Source of the DNA: Ciona savignyi
Lineage: Eukaryota > Chordata > Ascidiacea > Phlebobranchia > Cionidae
Assembly (NCBI GenBank): GCA_000149265.1
Contig: CH003244.1
Coordinates: 864,432 to 928,431, forward strand
DNA length: 64,000 nt
Reading direction: 5' to 3'
Part shown: piece by piece, positions 15,001 through 27,232 of the stretch
Position numbering within the stretch: the stretch's first letter is position 1
Layout: every line of letters begins with the position of its first letter
The notes under the pieces: generated by a model
Seen by the model: only the letters and a program-made list of their open reading frames with translations
What the model was told of the DNA's origin: nothing
The model's database searches: none
Program-made: the position numbers and the translations under genes

Positions 15001-16679
15001 CTGATATCTCTGTAGTGTTGTAGCCAGACCTGACTGTCAAAGCTGTTACTGCTATCCATTCTCAGAGGTGTTACCATAGTTTTTTTTTAACTTTGTGAAA
15101 AATACAAATATATACAAAAAACAAATCATCTTTAATCATGTGTAAAATGTGTTTATTTAGATTGAAATCCAAAAATTGGAAAAGTAAAATTGGCACTTTT
15201 TGGTCAGTTTATGATTTACCTAATTTGTGCCTCCAGGTCAAGATCGGAGCTTTGGACTTGCCGGTATTGTACGGAGATAAAGTCCATTGTCTGGATGTTC
15301 TGTTTGCACTGGTGAAGCGTATATTGGGTGAGGTGGAAATTTCGGCTGATATGAAAAAAGAAGCAGAGGAGAGATTGTTGAAATCATTTCCGAATCGAAG
15401 CACTCTTAAAGCTGAGACCACAACCCTGGTTCTGAGACAACAAATTCGTGCCGCAAAAATCATACAGGTTCATTTTAAAATTATGCTGGCAAGCAATATT
15501 GATAGTAGCGGTTATATTGCAGCGAGTAAAAGGCCAAACACACACACAGAAGAGATTTTTATTTTGTTCACCCACCTGATTAAAATTNNNNNNNNNNNNN
15601 NNNNNNNNNNNNNNNNNNNNNNNNNNNNNNNNNNNNNNNNNNNNNNNNNNNNNNNNNNNNNNNNNNNNNNNNNNNNNNNNNNNNNNNTCATTAGATTTTT
15701 TATTTTAACCACTAGATGCTATTAGGATAGGATAGGATATTCATGTTTATTCCCATTCACGGGAATCACAGATTACCTCGCGCCCACGGCAATCGTCAGA
15801 TCACCTCGCGTCCACCGTCGGGTTACCGGAGCTATTGCAGTGTGTTGTGTGTGATTCACACATTCCTTTAAATTAGTAGAACCCATTAATCCGCTGGGTT
15901 CAAGTGCATTGCCCAAAGACACAATCTACCAGCGACCGACCGCATTCGCTATCCGCAAAGCGTGTTGTTTTATTTAAATGTAAATTTATATTTGTTTTAA
16001 CCAGGATGCTTGGAAAGGTTTCTCCTTGAAACGTAAGAAAGAAGTGGTTACCAGCGAAAAAGAAAAATCGACAGATAATTTGAAACCAAATAACCTGGAG
16101 GTGGAGGCTGAACTTCAGCCAGTGTTGTCAACTCTTGAAATTGAGGAAAACCCACTGTCAACTGAACATAAAGATCCTGATTCTGAGGTTCAGGCTAGGG
16201 GTGATTTGGATAAGCCAGATTCCACAGCTGAAGGCGATGACGTTACATCTCCTTCCAAGTCGCCTCTTCTTCCACCAAACGCCAACAACAACAGCAACCT
16301 GCTGCGCCCACCAACCAAAGTTTTGCCAAACGTGTCTTCGTTATCGCAGCGTCTCAACGATAAGCGTGTTAAAGTGATCGAGAACTCACACGCGTTCGCC
16401 CCGGTCGACACGGCCCCGAGCCCGCAGACTTCACAGACGCGCCCGAAGACCGCGTTTAACGTTCCAGTACGCGCGCTAGTTAACAGCATTCGCCCGGCGT
16501 CTGCCAGTAAAACGGCATTAACACCCTTAAACCCAACGCCCAGGGCAGGACTGAATAAAGCTGGGCTTAATTTAAAGCCGCATCCCGTGATACCAAAGCA
16601 GCAAAATTATCTAAAAGAAACGACGTCTTTTATAAACGAAACATCAAATTTTCCGAAAAATGCAAAAAACTCGTCATGA
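1..16679 (+). CDS. Voltage-gated sodium/cation channel alpha subunit, Nav2-type (5' partial)
   Basis: Pore-forming plasma-membrane channel of the four-domain Nav family; the 5' part (most of domain I) is outside the window. Base 1 is the last base of an exon, followed by a GTGAGT donor. Exons I place: 644-772, 864-1206, 1426-1547, 2131-2256, 2461-2652, 5061-5193, 5519-5742, 6320-6439, 6749-6872, 7102-7279, 7775-8089, 8300-8441, 9214-9387, 10113-10220, 10736-10857, 11163-11304, 11623-11814, 12151-12264, 12722-12992, 13414-13620, 14077-14322, 14726-14937, 15237-15467, 16005-16679; all joins keep phase. Visible: DI S6 ([13 protein letters not shown]), DII S4 and pore (CGEWIE), acidic II-III linker, DIII S4 ([14 protein letters not shown]), DIII pore (TFEGWIE), DIV S4 with arginine at every third position, DIV pore (TSAGWND), an EF-hand-like C-terminus, an IQ motif ([14 protein letters not shown]) spanning the last splice, and a 200-residue polar tail. 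Filter residues E/E/A in domains II-IV point to Nav2/DSC1 rather than DEKA Nav1. The donor of exon 6320-6439 is the least certain junction. Confidence 0.93.
222..365 (-). repeat. tRNA-derived SINE, tail half
   Basis: AGGAT tail and the first half of the body. Possible eroded head sequence continues to about 590. Confidence 0.65.
1845..2093 (-). repeat. tRNA-derived SINE, diverged
   Basis: AGGATAGAATATTCATGTTTATCC tail side and an eroded head, in a channel intron. Confidence 0.7.
2653..5060 (+). other. Large intron inside the DII S4 segment of the channel
   Basis: This 2.4-kb intron splits the domain II voltage sensor between TLRL and [10 protein letters not shown]. It carries a diverged SINE at 2862-3118. 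The rest is AT-rich sequence in which I see no exon or RNA gene. Confidence 0.8.
2862..3118 (-). repeat. tRNA-derived SINE, moderately diverged
   Basis: Near-complete body and head in the large channel intron. The AGGAT tail is lost. Confidence 0.75.
9783..10036 (-). repeat. tRNA-derived SINE, old copy
   Basis: Body order is preserved with many substitutions. Other old copies or fragments in channel introns lie near 6088-6190, 8786-8890, 10408-10505, 12420-12640 and 13095-13290. Confidence 0.55.
15588..15687. other. Assembly gap (100 N)
   Basis: One hundred Ns within the last intron of the channel gene. The flanking exons join in phase across it, so no coding exon needs to be missing. Confidence 1.
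15724..15960 (-). repeat. tRNA-derived SINE, head truncated
   Basis: Good copy in the last channel intron, 44 bp before the final exon. The tRNA-like end is missing. Confidence 0.85.
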
Positions 16680-17838
16680 CCGAATTTGCATAGTATTCCA
16701 AATATTTATGCCGTAGTGTCGAATTCATGCTATCTTATTATTCTTATTTGCACATACACAGTGGGTATAAGCAATTAAAAGTAGTCGTACTGTGTGTTGA
16801 TACCGCGCACTTCTCTATTGCTCGTATACAATTTACCATTTATTATCAAGAATCTTTATTATTTACTACTTAATCTAGCTGGGCTGTTCAGCAAGCCTAG
16901 TTATATTAGAAAAATACAGTAACATCTATAGAAACGGTATATTAGGTTTAGGCATTCGTCGTGTCCTAAGCTAAGGGTTTGGAATGGAAGTCATCGTTGG
17001 ATTAAAGCTCTGTTGGATCACACGTACAGTTTAATTGGAGGTTTAAAAATAAAAGTATTTCGGTTCACTGATAAAATGAAGGTAAAATTTTACAACAGAA
17101 ATATAGTACAAAAAACTTGGTTTAGGTTGTTCTAGGCTCCAAGGCGCATGACTTAATTGCCAAAGGTTAATCTGGCATTGAACTATGGGCGTTGACCGAA
17201 TCCCAAGTCAGATTCAAATCCTTTTGCGTTCACGTTCCCTAGAGCGGAATTTAAACAGCGCATAGCAACAATTCAAAAACGACTGCTTTGCTTAAGTTTT
17301 ATTAAACATACAGATTTCAGTCGATAGAACACATGGAAGTCATTATTTTGATCTACCGTCTTTAGATAAGGTCCGCTTGCGCACAGACTAAAAGATGTTT
17401 TTCACAATAATCAGCGTATGCTCATGCGCCAGCTCATGTGAAAAAAAACCTTTTCCGCCAGTGACCAAGCGTGAGTTTACCCCGGCCTTTAGACCCACTA
17501 TGGTAACTGAAACCGTCTGTTTTAGATGTTCTTAACCATTTTCACACAACCTGCCAACCTTCGGTATATTCTAGTAGGCTACTTTATTACGGAGAAGCAC
17601 GACCTGATGTGGAAACACTGTGGACAAGAAATATAGTGCGTGAAACTGGTGTAAGAACCAAGCTAATATATGGAATTTCTATAAAATAAATGAATTCTTT
17701 AAAGGCGTTAATTAATAACAGATTTGTTAAGCTGTACAGCCTGAAACGGCGCAGTACGTGTAGAAATAGAGCAGTATGTCAATAGCACAGTAACTTTTGA
17801 AGGATAGAAAAAAGGAAGCTTTATATGTGCAAAAGATT
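16680..17838. other. Convergent spacer between the channel and hedgehog
   Basis: Both flanking genes end here. On the minus strand an AATAAA at 17583-17588 is a candidate hedgehog poly(A) signal, about 250 nt past its stop. Between about 17160 and 17640 the plus strand has short broken stretches that read weakly like the C-terminal part of a non-LTR reverse transcriptase, but not enough to call an element. Nothing else is recognised. Confidence 0.5.
16774..16779 (+). terminator. Candidate polyadenylation signal of the channel gene
   Basis: ATTAAA lies 95 nt after the channel stop codon, the first canonical variant downstream. It is short and unsupported by transcript data. Confidence 0.3.
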
Positions 17839-20800
17839 TCAGTTCAACTTAATCCAGTAAGTTGGAAAAAGTTTACGCGCCATATCTGCGAGTGTTTTGG
17901 CGTACCAGTGTATTCCACTGCTACGTTTAGCCGTTCTCAGAGATGGGAATGCTCTTACTGGATAAAGCGCCGCGTGGGCTAGTGTTTCCGAATTTATAAA
18001 GCCATAACACGATGCAACCGTTGCGTCCACCACAATCGTACCGTGCGCAGTTAGCGGAGCGTACACACCACTCCTCGTTACCGTAGCAACCATTTCAACA
18101 CGCGATGGCGTAATTTCAAACCGCCCACTTATTGGAAGGGTTAAATAAACGAAATCACCAACTATTATATCAGAGGCGTAAACTGCCCGCCTTTTCGTTG
18201 AAAACGTATTTGAATTGTTTGACTTTGTTACAAAAATCAAATGGTTTGATGTGAGTCGAATTGTTTGTTGATGCGTCCGGATTTCAACATATTCGGTCTC
18301 AATTGTCGGTTGCTTATCCATGAAGAGTATGACTTCAGAAAATACAGGCAGACCGGACCAGCGATCCACTGCTAATACTTTGTCTCCGATTTGTAAGTTG
18401 TTCATTGAAATAAGAGCTCCACTCTCATTCATAGCTGTGCCTGTACCATCGAAACAGCCACCGTACTTGACAGCATCAGCGCCATCTGAACAAAGTAATT
18501 AATTTATATATGAAAGAGTACTAGTCGCTCTGCAGTATTTTTATTTTTGATAACTCTTGAGTTACTATAAATCCTAAAGACAAGTAAGTTATTATTTGAA
18601 CATCAAACGTAATTTTTGCTAATGGGAAAACTGTTCTATTTGCACTTGTTAGTGTAAAGTTTTGTTAATTTTACTTTTGTAGATGTAGTGGCTGACTCTT
18701 TTATCAAGTGCCGGGGTTTGGGAAATTTAAATCACACGTGGATTTAATCCAGGTGAACTATAGCTTCAAAGAAAATCGCGTGAGTATCAACTTTTGTATG
18801 CGGTGACTAATATCCTTTGCCACTTCAACGACACGATCTGTGTCAGCGTAAGCTGACGTCGCCCCCGTTAGCTGCGAATTCGGGTCCACATTAAGCTGTA
18901 CATTAAACCAACAAAGTTTGCTTTGACATTATAACGGGTTTGCAAATGTTAGTGTAATGGGTGTCGGCTTTAGCAGTTTTAATGGACGCAGCGAATCACG
19001 AGCAAACAAAAGCACGATTTGTTAATGACAGTACACCGGCATAAATCCACTTACCAGCACGCACACTGGCGTGAACGTGAAACTTGGATTCGTAAAATAC
19101 CCAATCGAATCCTGCCTCTACCGCAAGTCTTGCAAGCAGCCCATATTTTGTTGTGTCGTCGTCGCTTGTCTTTATATCCACAGCCCTGCCTGTAAAAATA
19201 AAAACTTTATATTATTTTCACAACGCCTCGCACAAATACCCACATATACTTTAGAGTTCGTACTTTTCAAAATGGTGATGTTTTTAACAAGCCCAGATTT
19301 TTTGGCTTATTAGCCAAGGTCACGTTCGCCCCTGTATTACGTTTTTTTGTTTTACAGATTTGACCTGAGAGTATATTCAGGGTTAGCTTGTGCTTGTTAT
19401 ATTACTTAGAGTATATTCACCTGAATGTTAATTTTTTAATGTGTTTTGTTTAATAAAGCGTGGCTTAGAAGAGACTCTAGAATAGATGCACTTTCGGCTG
19501 AAATTTATCATCTATTTATTAACAACTATGTTGAACTCGCTAGAATGCGTAAAGGCCCCCCTTTTAATTTATCATTTTTAAATTTTACGGCCGAGGTACG
19601 TAAGTTCGTGATACACCAATTTGATCGGTTTCGAATCTGGAAGCACTGATCTCCACTCGAGCTCTTGCAGTACAAAATTTTAAACAGATAAAAAACATTG
19701 TCCTTCGACCGAATGGTGGGTGCGACCGATGCATACAGTATGGCATTTAAAATCGGATCTTGTGACAAGCTCCTTCCGGTTCCAAACTTCCCACGGTAAA
19801 AACCAAAAATCAAACAAACCATAAAAAAACAAAAATTAAATAAATATCAAATTTATGTATATGCAGTGCTTTATTTCTTTTGTTTGTATTATATTGATGT
19901 TTAAACTGTAGTAAAGATGAGAAAAACTAAGCAAGCGCACAAGAATAACCATAATCGGATTTTTGTGCGATATCGTGCACTGCCAATATAAAGTACCTTA
20001 CGTCTTCACCACAAAATAGAATTCTCATTTAAGAAACATCATTTTTATTGCGCATACGCATTGTTTTTATATCAATATCTTCGCGAATGACCTGCTTCAG
20101 CTAAAAGGCAATCTTATTTTTATCTAATATTTCGATCAAAATTTATATATTACAATTGTATTTAAATTAAATATACCGCATCCAATAAATTAAATTTAAA
20201 ACAACCAACAATATTTTATGTTACATTATTTCGTGGCAAATGTGTCAATCCGCTAAACCTGGTACAAAATGCAATGTTTCGTGTAAAGGTGAAAGGACGG
20301 CTAAGTGTTAACTTCATTTTGTTGCTCCTAAACCATGTAAGAAACTTGCGTTTGTTTTAAATCAGTTACTGTTTATCGGAAATCCATAAAATTGACTTAA
20401 CCGTCGCTACGTCTGTCATTTTGCAGCCTCTAATTTAAGGTTTATTAAGAGTGCTGTTTGCTAAACTTTTTTATTCATTGTATGGTATCGAATTTCTATA
20501 CTTAACGCAAACTTCTACCGGATCGCTAAAACCCTTTATTGCACAGCTAATATTGTTCCTTATTTCGCAAGCAAAGCCCTAATTTTATGTACAGCTCATA
20601 AATCTGCGTTATATTTGAAACGTGAAGTCTCGAAGAACAGTATTTGTAAATCTTGGTACTTGCTTTTTAAAAGATGCTGTTAAATAACTAAAACTAACTA
20701 ATCCACGATTACATTGGAATACTTGCGACAGTTATTTTGGATCAATGAGCGTATACATTAACGTTGTTCATTATGACCAGCATTGCTGTTCAACAGAAAC

Positions 20801-23393
20801 TTGGTTTTTGTCTTTATAATGTATGATTATTTAATTGCGCCGGTTTGATATTTTCAAGGTATTCTTAATTATAGAAGGAACCAGTGCGTTTTAAAATGCG
20901 ATCTTTTAAAATTGTCATTGTAATATAAAAAGTATGTTGGAATACGTATTTTTAATATTTATCTTCGGTAATAAAAAACGTGGGAGGGGGGTATAACACA
21001 AACAATCGTCAGTTTACTTCGAGTTACCGGAGCAATCGCGTTTTGTATACGATGGCGGCCTGAATACTGGTTGTGTACCTGCCACCTTACCACTGTCGGT
21101 ACGACACGTTACGAATGTGCTAATCGGTCGGGTTAATAAACCGCAAGATGGTGGCACACGTAGGCAATACCTTCGTAATGAAGTGAACCTCTTGGGTGCA
21201 GACCGTCTCCATCCCATGCCGATATGACTTGTAAGCTTACTCCTGCCCATCGGTTCCGCACCAAGGTAGACAGAAGATCCACTTTATCTTTGCATCTCTG
21301 GAACACATTTGGTTCGTGTTATTTTTTTATGACACCATAATGGGCAAAATGTATTTGTTAGATTACGCATATGGTGTGGTCGAACGGTTAGCACAGACGA
21401 TTAATATACAGCATGTCATGTATATATATATGGGCCTAGTGACAAGCTGTTATAGGTTTAAAGCGTATCGTTGCGAATAGAAACTTCAATTAATTTCCTC
21501 GTTTCATATAAATATAGAAATCCTATAGTTTGTGCAAATAGAAAATTTCTTTTCAAAGATGGTTGTGGTAATTAAGTTAAACGTTTCTGAGGAATGTAAT
21601 GATTCTTGCACTTATTATTCAATGACCAGAAAATTTAAACTCAGTGCACCAAAGAAACGAAGATAACGCCAGACTTTAAAATTCATGGCATTTTATTTTT
21701 ACCGCAACCAACGGTTTAAAATATTAGCCTTGCGTGAATAGTTGCTATTTCACCTCGACCAGTTTCATATTTGTTAAGACATCGGTGTGGTTACTATATT
21801 TTGAGTTTTTGTTTTTTTACGTCTGGCTTTTAGCAGGCAATTCAAGAAACCGCGTTTGTTCAAATGACGTCACCAAATAACGGCCTCTATTATGATAAAA
21901 CCTAGATCAACAGCGTCTCGAGTTTGAGCGGAATACTTAAGGTCAAATAGTGAGGAAATCTCTTGTACGAAATCGAAGCACGTAAGCATAAGAGCAGGTC
22001 CTTGTTGTGTGAAAAAACAGTCCTTGAATACGTGAAGGGCTGCTCGAACTTAGGGGCAAGTGGCGGTCACAATGGAAAACGGTGAAGCACGATTCGTTGA
22101 GGCCTCATTGTGTTTTGATTGAGACTGCTTAGTGTGTGTGATGAAAACGCTTTGGTCGGCAAATAGGAATTACAAGCAGTCGGTTAACCCTTTGCCGTTA
22201 AACTAATTCCATTCCTCGACCATGACAATTTCAACTGCGACAACGTGACCGTTTCTCCCAATGCGGATGAATAATCGTTCCACTGATGGCCCATTTCCCA
22301 ACATTTGCACCACGTGTGTACAGCGGTCTATACTCCTCTTGAACTTCAAAGTCATGTTTGAGTTACCAGGCGGTAAGCAAAGTCAAATAAAACGCCCCCA
22401 TGGACGTTTGCGGTCATGTTAGAGGTGTATTTGGAACACGTAGCCGTCGTTTAGGATCCACAGTAGACATCGGACTCGACAGACTAAAAGCAATAGTTAG
22501 TCGCAGCCACTGCTTTCGTATTTGTTCACACCACAAAAAAGCCTCCAGTTACTTGATAAGCTTACAAAAGTATCATTGTATAGCGAACAAAGATTTTTAT
22601 CTTTCAGGTTCCGGCCGGACACTACGTTAAATATTAACTCCCCGCACAAAAACATAGCGGCCTATTCACAAAAAAGTTGCATGCGGTTCGGCTATTGCAC
22701 AACCCGAGTCGCGCACTCCGAAAATACATTTGCTATTTTGCTTTCATAAAACTAAAGTTTGTTTAGCGTGTTTGCTATCCATGTACAAACGATTCAAGTT
22801 AGAAAATGGCGAAAGGGCGCGGCAAGCGTGTCAATAAATGACCGTCATTCGCAGTAACCATGTTTCACCGATTGAAAACACGCATTTTAGCACTATGGAC
22901 GTATATTTTGAGTTTTGATGCCTTGATTTTAAGTACTTTTGAGCTGAGCATCATCGTAAACATAATAAAATGACGTAACCCTGGCAAACACACCACGCAG
23001 GTATTCGTACAATGTGCGCAAACCACCGAATATATATATAACATACAGTATACAGTTCAGTAAAGATATTTAGTATCAATTTGAAATCTCACAAACCTTC
23101 GTCATAATCCTAGCGCTTCCGTCCTCTTCATCTTCGCGGAATAAAATGTCCGGATTATAATTTCTTTCCAGTTTTCTGTACTTTGGAGTGTTTCTATAAA
23201 TTCTACCCTCACTCGGCCCGCTGGCACCGACTGTGCCTTCTGACAGATGCGGCACATACTGCTGCCGTAACAGCGGTCGCAAGATTCGTTCCGATGGCCG
23301 AGTCCCGTGTCGCGGCCCTGGCCCGCATGACATAGCTATGCAAACGAAAAACACGCTCAATAAAAATAGTATGTACAGTTTCCTGATCCTCAT
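17839..23393 (-). CDS. hh: Hedgehog signalling protein
   Basis: Secreted morphogen precursor that cleaves itself and attaches cholesterol to its signalling half. Exons in transcript order: 23393-23097, 21297-21171, 19189-19055, 18485-17839, giving 401 residues with consistent phases. Residues 1-22 form a signal peptide; Cys23 heads the CGPG motif that is palmitoylated in this family. The signalling domain ends at Gly196, so the mature fragment would be 174 residues, the vertebrate length. Zinc ligands are present (SLHYEGRAVDI and FHVHASV). Cleavage falls within GGCF (residues 195-198). The Hint domain keeps TxxH (LTSNHLIF) and [11 protein letters not shown]. Introns after MTK and after SVRA match the two vertebrate positions; the one within HYEG/RAV is extra. 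Odd points: the Cys of vertebrate HIHCSV is Ala, and the calcium-site Glu before GWDEDG is replaced (SAWDGDG). Ciona has more than one hedgehog gene and I cannot tell which this is. Confidence 0.97.
21298..23096 (-). other. hh: Hedgehog intron 1
   Basis: A 1.8-kb CpG-rich intron. First introns of hedgehog genes often hold enhancers in chordates. I see only a partial second-family tRNA-like repeat at 21368-21465 and no clear binding-site cluster by eye. Confidence 0.6.
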
Positions 23394-23788
23394 TGCCGTT
23401 CCTTTAAAGGATCACCTGCCGCCAACGATCTCCATCCCGCTTCCGTTGTCGACAAGTACTACTACTGCTGAGTATATTGCGCCCGATAGAACGGCTATGT
23501 TGACTTTGTAGAAGGACTATTTTCTTCTGCTGCACATATAAGACGACAGGCAAACAAAAGAGAGCTGTTAGGCAACGATTCGACAAGCTCGATTGTTATA
23601 CCGCCGTCTCATTAGAATAGATATGTCGGGTCCTCTAAAGTTTTTTCGTGTTGTATAATCCCCACTTCATACGGCTTTTATACTTCTTTCACAGCGCGCA
23701 TAGGCCAAGCTGGGTAAATGCGATTATACTTCGCGAGTCCTTTCACCCACTGGAATATCCTGTCCAAAGAAAACAAACCGAGTTTAGA

Positions 23789-23794
23789 TTTATA
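23789..23794 (-). promoter_or_regulatory. Candidate TATA box upstream of hedgehog
   Basis: On the minus strand the sequence reads GGTATAAATC, about 400 bp upstream of the hedgehog ATG, implying a 5' UTR of roughly 370 nt if used. In AT-rich DNA such a match is weak evidence. Confidence 0.25.
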
Positions 23795-23825
23795 CCGCCC
23801 GTGAAATAATCCCAACTTACATAAC

Positions 23826-23936
23826 GTATATGGTACGTTTAACGTGCGCGATATGGTACGTTTAATATACGTTATCTGGTACGTTTAATATACGCTCTAT
23901 CGTACGTTTATTATTGGCTATATGGTAAGGTTTACA
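23826..23936. repeat. 23-bp minisatellite upstream of hedgehog
   Basis: Five tandem, diverged units share the core TATGGTACGTTTAATATACG. The cores start at about 23832, 23855, 23879, 23901 and 23924, giving periods of 22-24 bp. The array sits 430-540 bp upstream of the hedgehog start codon. Confidence 0.8.
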
Positions 23937-26482
23937 GACAGAGTCCATTTTGATATGACGTTAACGTAACATTTAGAAATCATTTTTTACCCTTTACCTA
24001 CTACAGACTATAAATATTAAAAAAATAGAAATCAAATTGTCAAGATCTTTAATCATTAAATTTAAGTTCACATTTCAATTTATTTTAAATACAATATGTT
24101 TCGTTATGGAAAATGACAGTTACAAATTGTCCCTTTCCTTTTTTCTTTTTTCGTTTCTCGTGTACGTTTCCAGTTTATTGTGTTAACTAAAACAAAGAAC
24201 AACGACAACACCCATATCGTTGGAACGCCACCAATGAGAACGTGCTAAATTTTTAAAATACAGGAAAAAACACCGTCGCTAACCTTGAGCATTATCTTGG
24301 TCTATAATGTCACAACGTGCAAGCACATTGCCTCGTTGCCGGTAATAAAGCTCTTAGTGATTGAGGTTAAGTTTGCATTGGAGCGGAAGTTCAAACCACA
24401 TTGAAAAAAATACCGCCGCTTTATGTTTGTCAATGTACGCTTTACGCACACAGCAATATACGATAGTATCCGCTTATCACTAGGCTTCATAGGGCTATGT
24501 TTACCGCGTATATGAGCAAGCATCGCTTCGATTAACAGTGATCACTTTGCGTAGTCAGGTGTTGTGTTATCTCATCGTGCAACAATATTTGCCGAGACTA
24601 AAAGGGGTCAACCTTTGTTTCGCACGATTTTGTTACAAAACTCTACTGCCTAAAGCGTATCCGGCAGGTCTCGGGTTTGATTCCCTTGCACAACAACAAA
24701 GATATGTCTCTGTTCAAGGCACCTAAAGCAGCCAGGAAATCTTTCTTTAATTCCTATAAGTTGCAGCAACTGATAATAAACCAAAGTTAGTTCTGTAGAT
24801 TTCACAAGAAATGACGGTATTTAAATCTTAAAAGGTCAAACCTCACGAAAGTTATACACTTTTAATAAGAAAGATTGGCGCCATGTTAGTCAGTATTAGG
24901 CTAATACAACATATAGTCAGACAAAATGCCTTCTTCGATGTTTTCAAAACTATCATGCTTAATGGCCAACTGTATAAGAAGATCAAAAAACCAGTTTAAA
25001 TGTATACTGCACATTTACCATGGGAAACCCCCTAACGCCCACAACAACTCGAACATTCTTTGTGACAGACAAACTTTTTTATTGCGAAATTCTTTTCTTG
25101 GGAAGTGTCACATTGCGTTATCTCATTTTGAAAGATCCAAGATTGTTAGCGCCGTCTTGCGGAACAGAAAAAATGCAACGACTTTTCGAGACCGATAGCC
25201 TTATACATTGAAAACCGATTCTTCAGGCTGAGATTCAAGTCTAATTTATTATCCGTGTTATGATAAATGTTGTAGTAATGTCTACATCGTGTTGAACACA
25301 CTACCACAGCTTTGGTTAACCCATGGTGGAAACGAATATGACTATTGCCGGTTTAACGCCGCTTTCTGCATTTTCCTAGGGGATAAACAAGAGTACTTCG
25401 ACTATACCCACTCGATTACTGGGTTGAACTAATGCAGCATAACATCGTCTCATTCACTGAACTGGCTCCGGTAACGCGACGATAAAAATAAATATCCTTA
25501 TTCGTGCGAAATAAGTAAAGGAAAATTAATTATGAAACAACAACAAATAGTGGCGTGTCTTATTGTATTTAGTGATTTGTGACAGAAAGAAAACTAAAAT
25601 GCTCTATTGGCATAGTGATAATTTTACCAAATATTGTAGCGGACTCGCATTAGAAGATATGACAAGATATTTAAGTTTTATTCTCGTGATTAAAAAGTCC
25701 AAGAGGCATTTACTGCTGGACACTCTTCAGATTAACTCGTGCGCATCGACATTCTTTCCAATTGAACTAAATGGTCGGAACGTTTGTACACTTGGATAGC
25801 TTGCAAACATTGATACATACATTAAAGAAAGATTGCAAATCATTTTTTTCATTATAGGTTTTATTTTACCACAAATAATATAAAACCGGCTTTCGTTTAT
25901 AGCAGTTTTTTTGTTAATGTAAGATTTACCGGCCACGTCAGTTTTTCTCCATTAAATCGTGTCTATTCACCGACGTGTTTTAACTACTGTAGTTTTGCCG
26001 TTTTATCCTGCCGCCTTGACCTAAAATAACTGTGCTATTCTTCTTTAAATGTAATGAAGGACTAAAATTTATCATCGTGACAATGTATATGAAACTTTAT
26101 TCTAGTGCAAGACATCCAATACGTGATTCAGTGTATCGCTGCGTTATTGCTCTCTTGTTACCAAATAAGTTGTGGTATGCTACCGTAGAACGAAAAAAAA
26201 GTTGTCGTTGTAATGTACTTTGACGTACTACAAAAAAGTACCACAAAATAAGTGATCCAACTTCGAAATATATCAATAACTGAGTTGTGATGTGGTGTTA
26301 TTATATGAAGCATGGTGGCATAACCATATAAATAACTTAAAATCAATGGATAAAGTAATTTAAAATGCAGCTACAGGGGTAACAACAACGATCAGTTACT
26401 AAAATCCAGAAAAATCCCCAACATATATCCGTATTTCAAACCGCAACGTTTTACTGAACCGCGTTAAATCTTGAAGCTGCGC
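23937..26482. other. Spacer upstream of hedgehog
   Basis: No convincing gene is seen. Short open frames occur (for example 25563-25799 plus) but lack splice or homology support. Diverged SINE-like stretches lie near 25265-25480, and part of the GGCCGCGTC repeat family near 25965-26025. The sequence is CpG-rich compared with the right half of the window and would hold any distal hedgehog control elements. Confidence 0.5.
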
Positions 26483-26997
26483 TTAACTAATCTGGCGTTT
26501 GACGTATGCAACACAATATAATGGATCTGGCAACTTGTCCATAACACGTTTCGGTCGCTCAGGTGTTACTATGTTAAAACGCCCATTGTACGTTTCCCCA
26601 TCAAAGTAATAAATGTTAATGTCCTAGGAAAAAAATCCTTCTTTCCATTTTATTCATAAAGGGGCTTAGTGACCACAGTCTTATATTAAACAACGAGTTT
26701 GTATATTTAAACCTAGTTAATTGTTTGATAAATATTTTTAGACAAACATAAATCGGCAATGAAAACATAAATACTAAACAAACTCAAAATGTATCAACGA
26801 AACCATATGGCAAAGAATACAAGTGACCCTTTTTTTGTAACTACACCGTCAAACAAAATGTCGAATTCGCCTGGAACTAGATCACGTTTTATTAGATATT
26901 GATTTAAAATGTACTTTCCATTTTTTAATATTTGTTTAAGTAGGCCTACTTTATATTTAAGGATAGACGGAGTGAAACGATATGGTAAATGCCAAAT
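26483..26997 (-). CDS. Two exon-like blocks of an unrecognised gene (3' end)
   Basis: Exon 26997-26845 follows a clean TTGTAG acceptor and is open for 51 codons (begins IWHLPYRFTPSILKYK, ends VPGEFDILFDG). Exon 26623-26483 follows TTCCTAG and reads 46 residues to a TAA (contains YYFDGETYNGRF and PERPKRVMDKLPDPLY). Composition is protein-like and unlike the AT-rich background. A GGT/GTAGTT donor would join them in phase 0, but that donor is weak. I found no upstream exons before the SINE at 27233, and I do not recognise the family. It could be the 3' end of a small minus-strand gene or a degraded copy. Confidence 0.4.
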
Positions 26998-27232
26998 CTA
27001 CAATGTAAATGTTGTATGATGACAAGGCAAAACTGTTTAAAGTGGAAAAATCCCTTGACCTATCTAGCATATGGCTATGTGTATTTTGGGTGATTAAATA
27101 ATTGATCAGGTAAAAATAAAGACTTGTTTTCAAAAATGGGACAATGGTCCATTTTAACAAACTAGTAATTTAATCGTTGATCGAAATCAGAATAAAGCTA
27201 CGAACAAATGGCGCCTTGTGTTTATAGGCGTT

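Noticed and set aside
15138-15725. Long plus-strand ORF running into the assembly gap
   Set aside because: Only 15237-15467 is coding (channel exon). The rest is intron read-through and Ns.
17160-17640. Possible 3' remnant of a non-LTR retrotransposon
   Set aside because: Short stretches resemble the C-terminal part of a reverse transcriptase, but no long frame or conserved catalytic motif is present, so I do not call an element.
24926-25211. Two overlapping plus-strand ORFs
   Set aside because: Overlapping frames with no homology or codon signal; likely chance in low-stop sequence.
25563-25799. 78-codon plus-strand ORF
   Set aside because: Starts at a non-ATG codon, contains no recognisable motif and has no splice partners.
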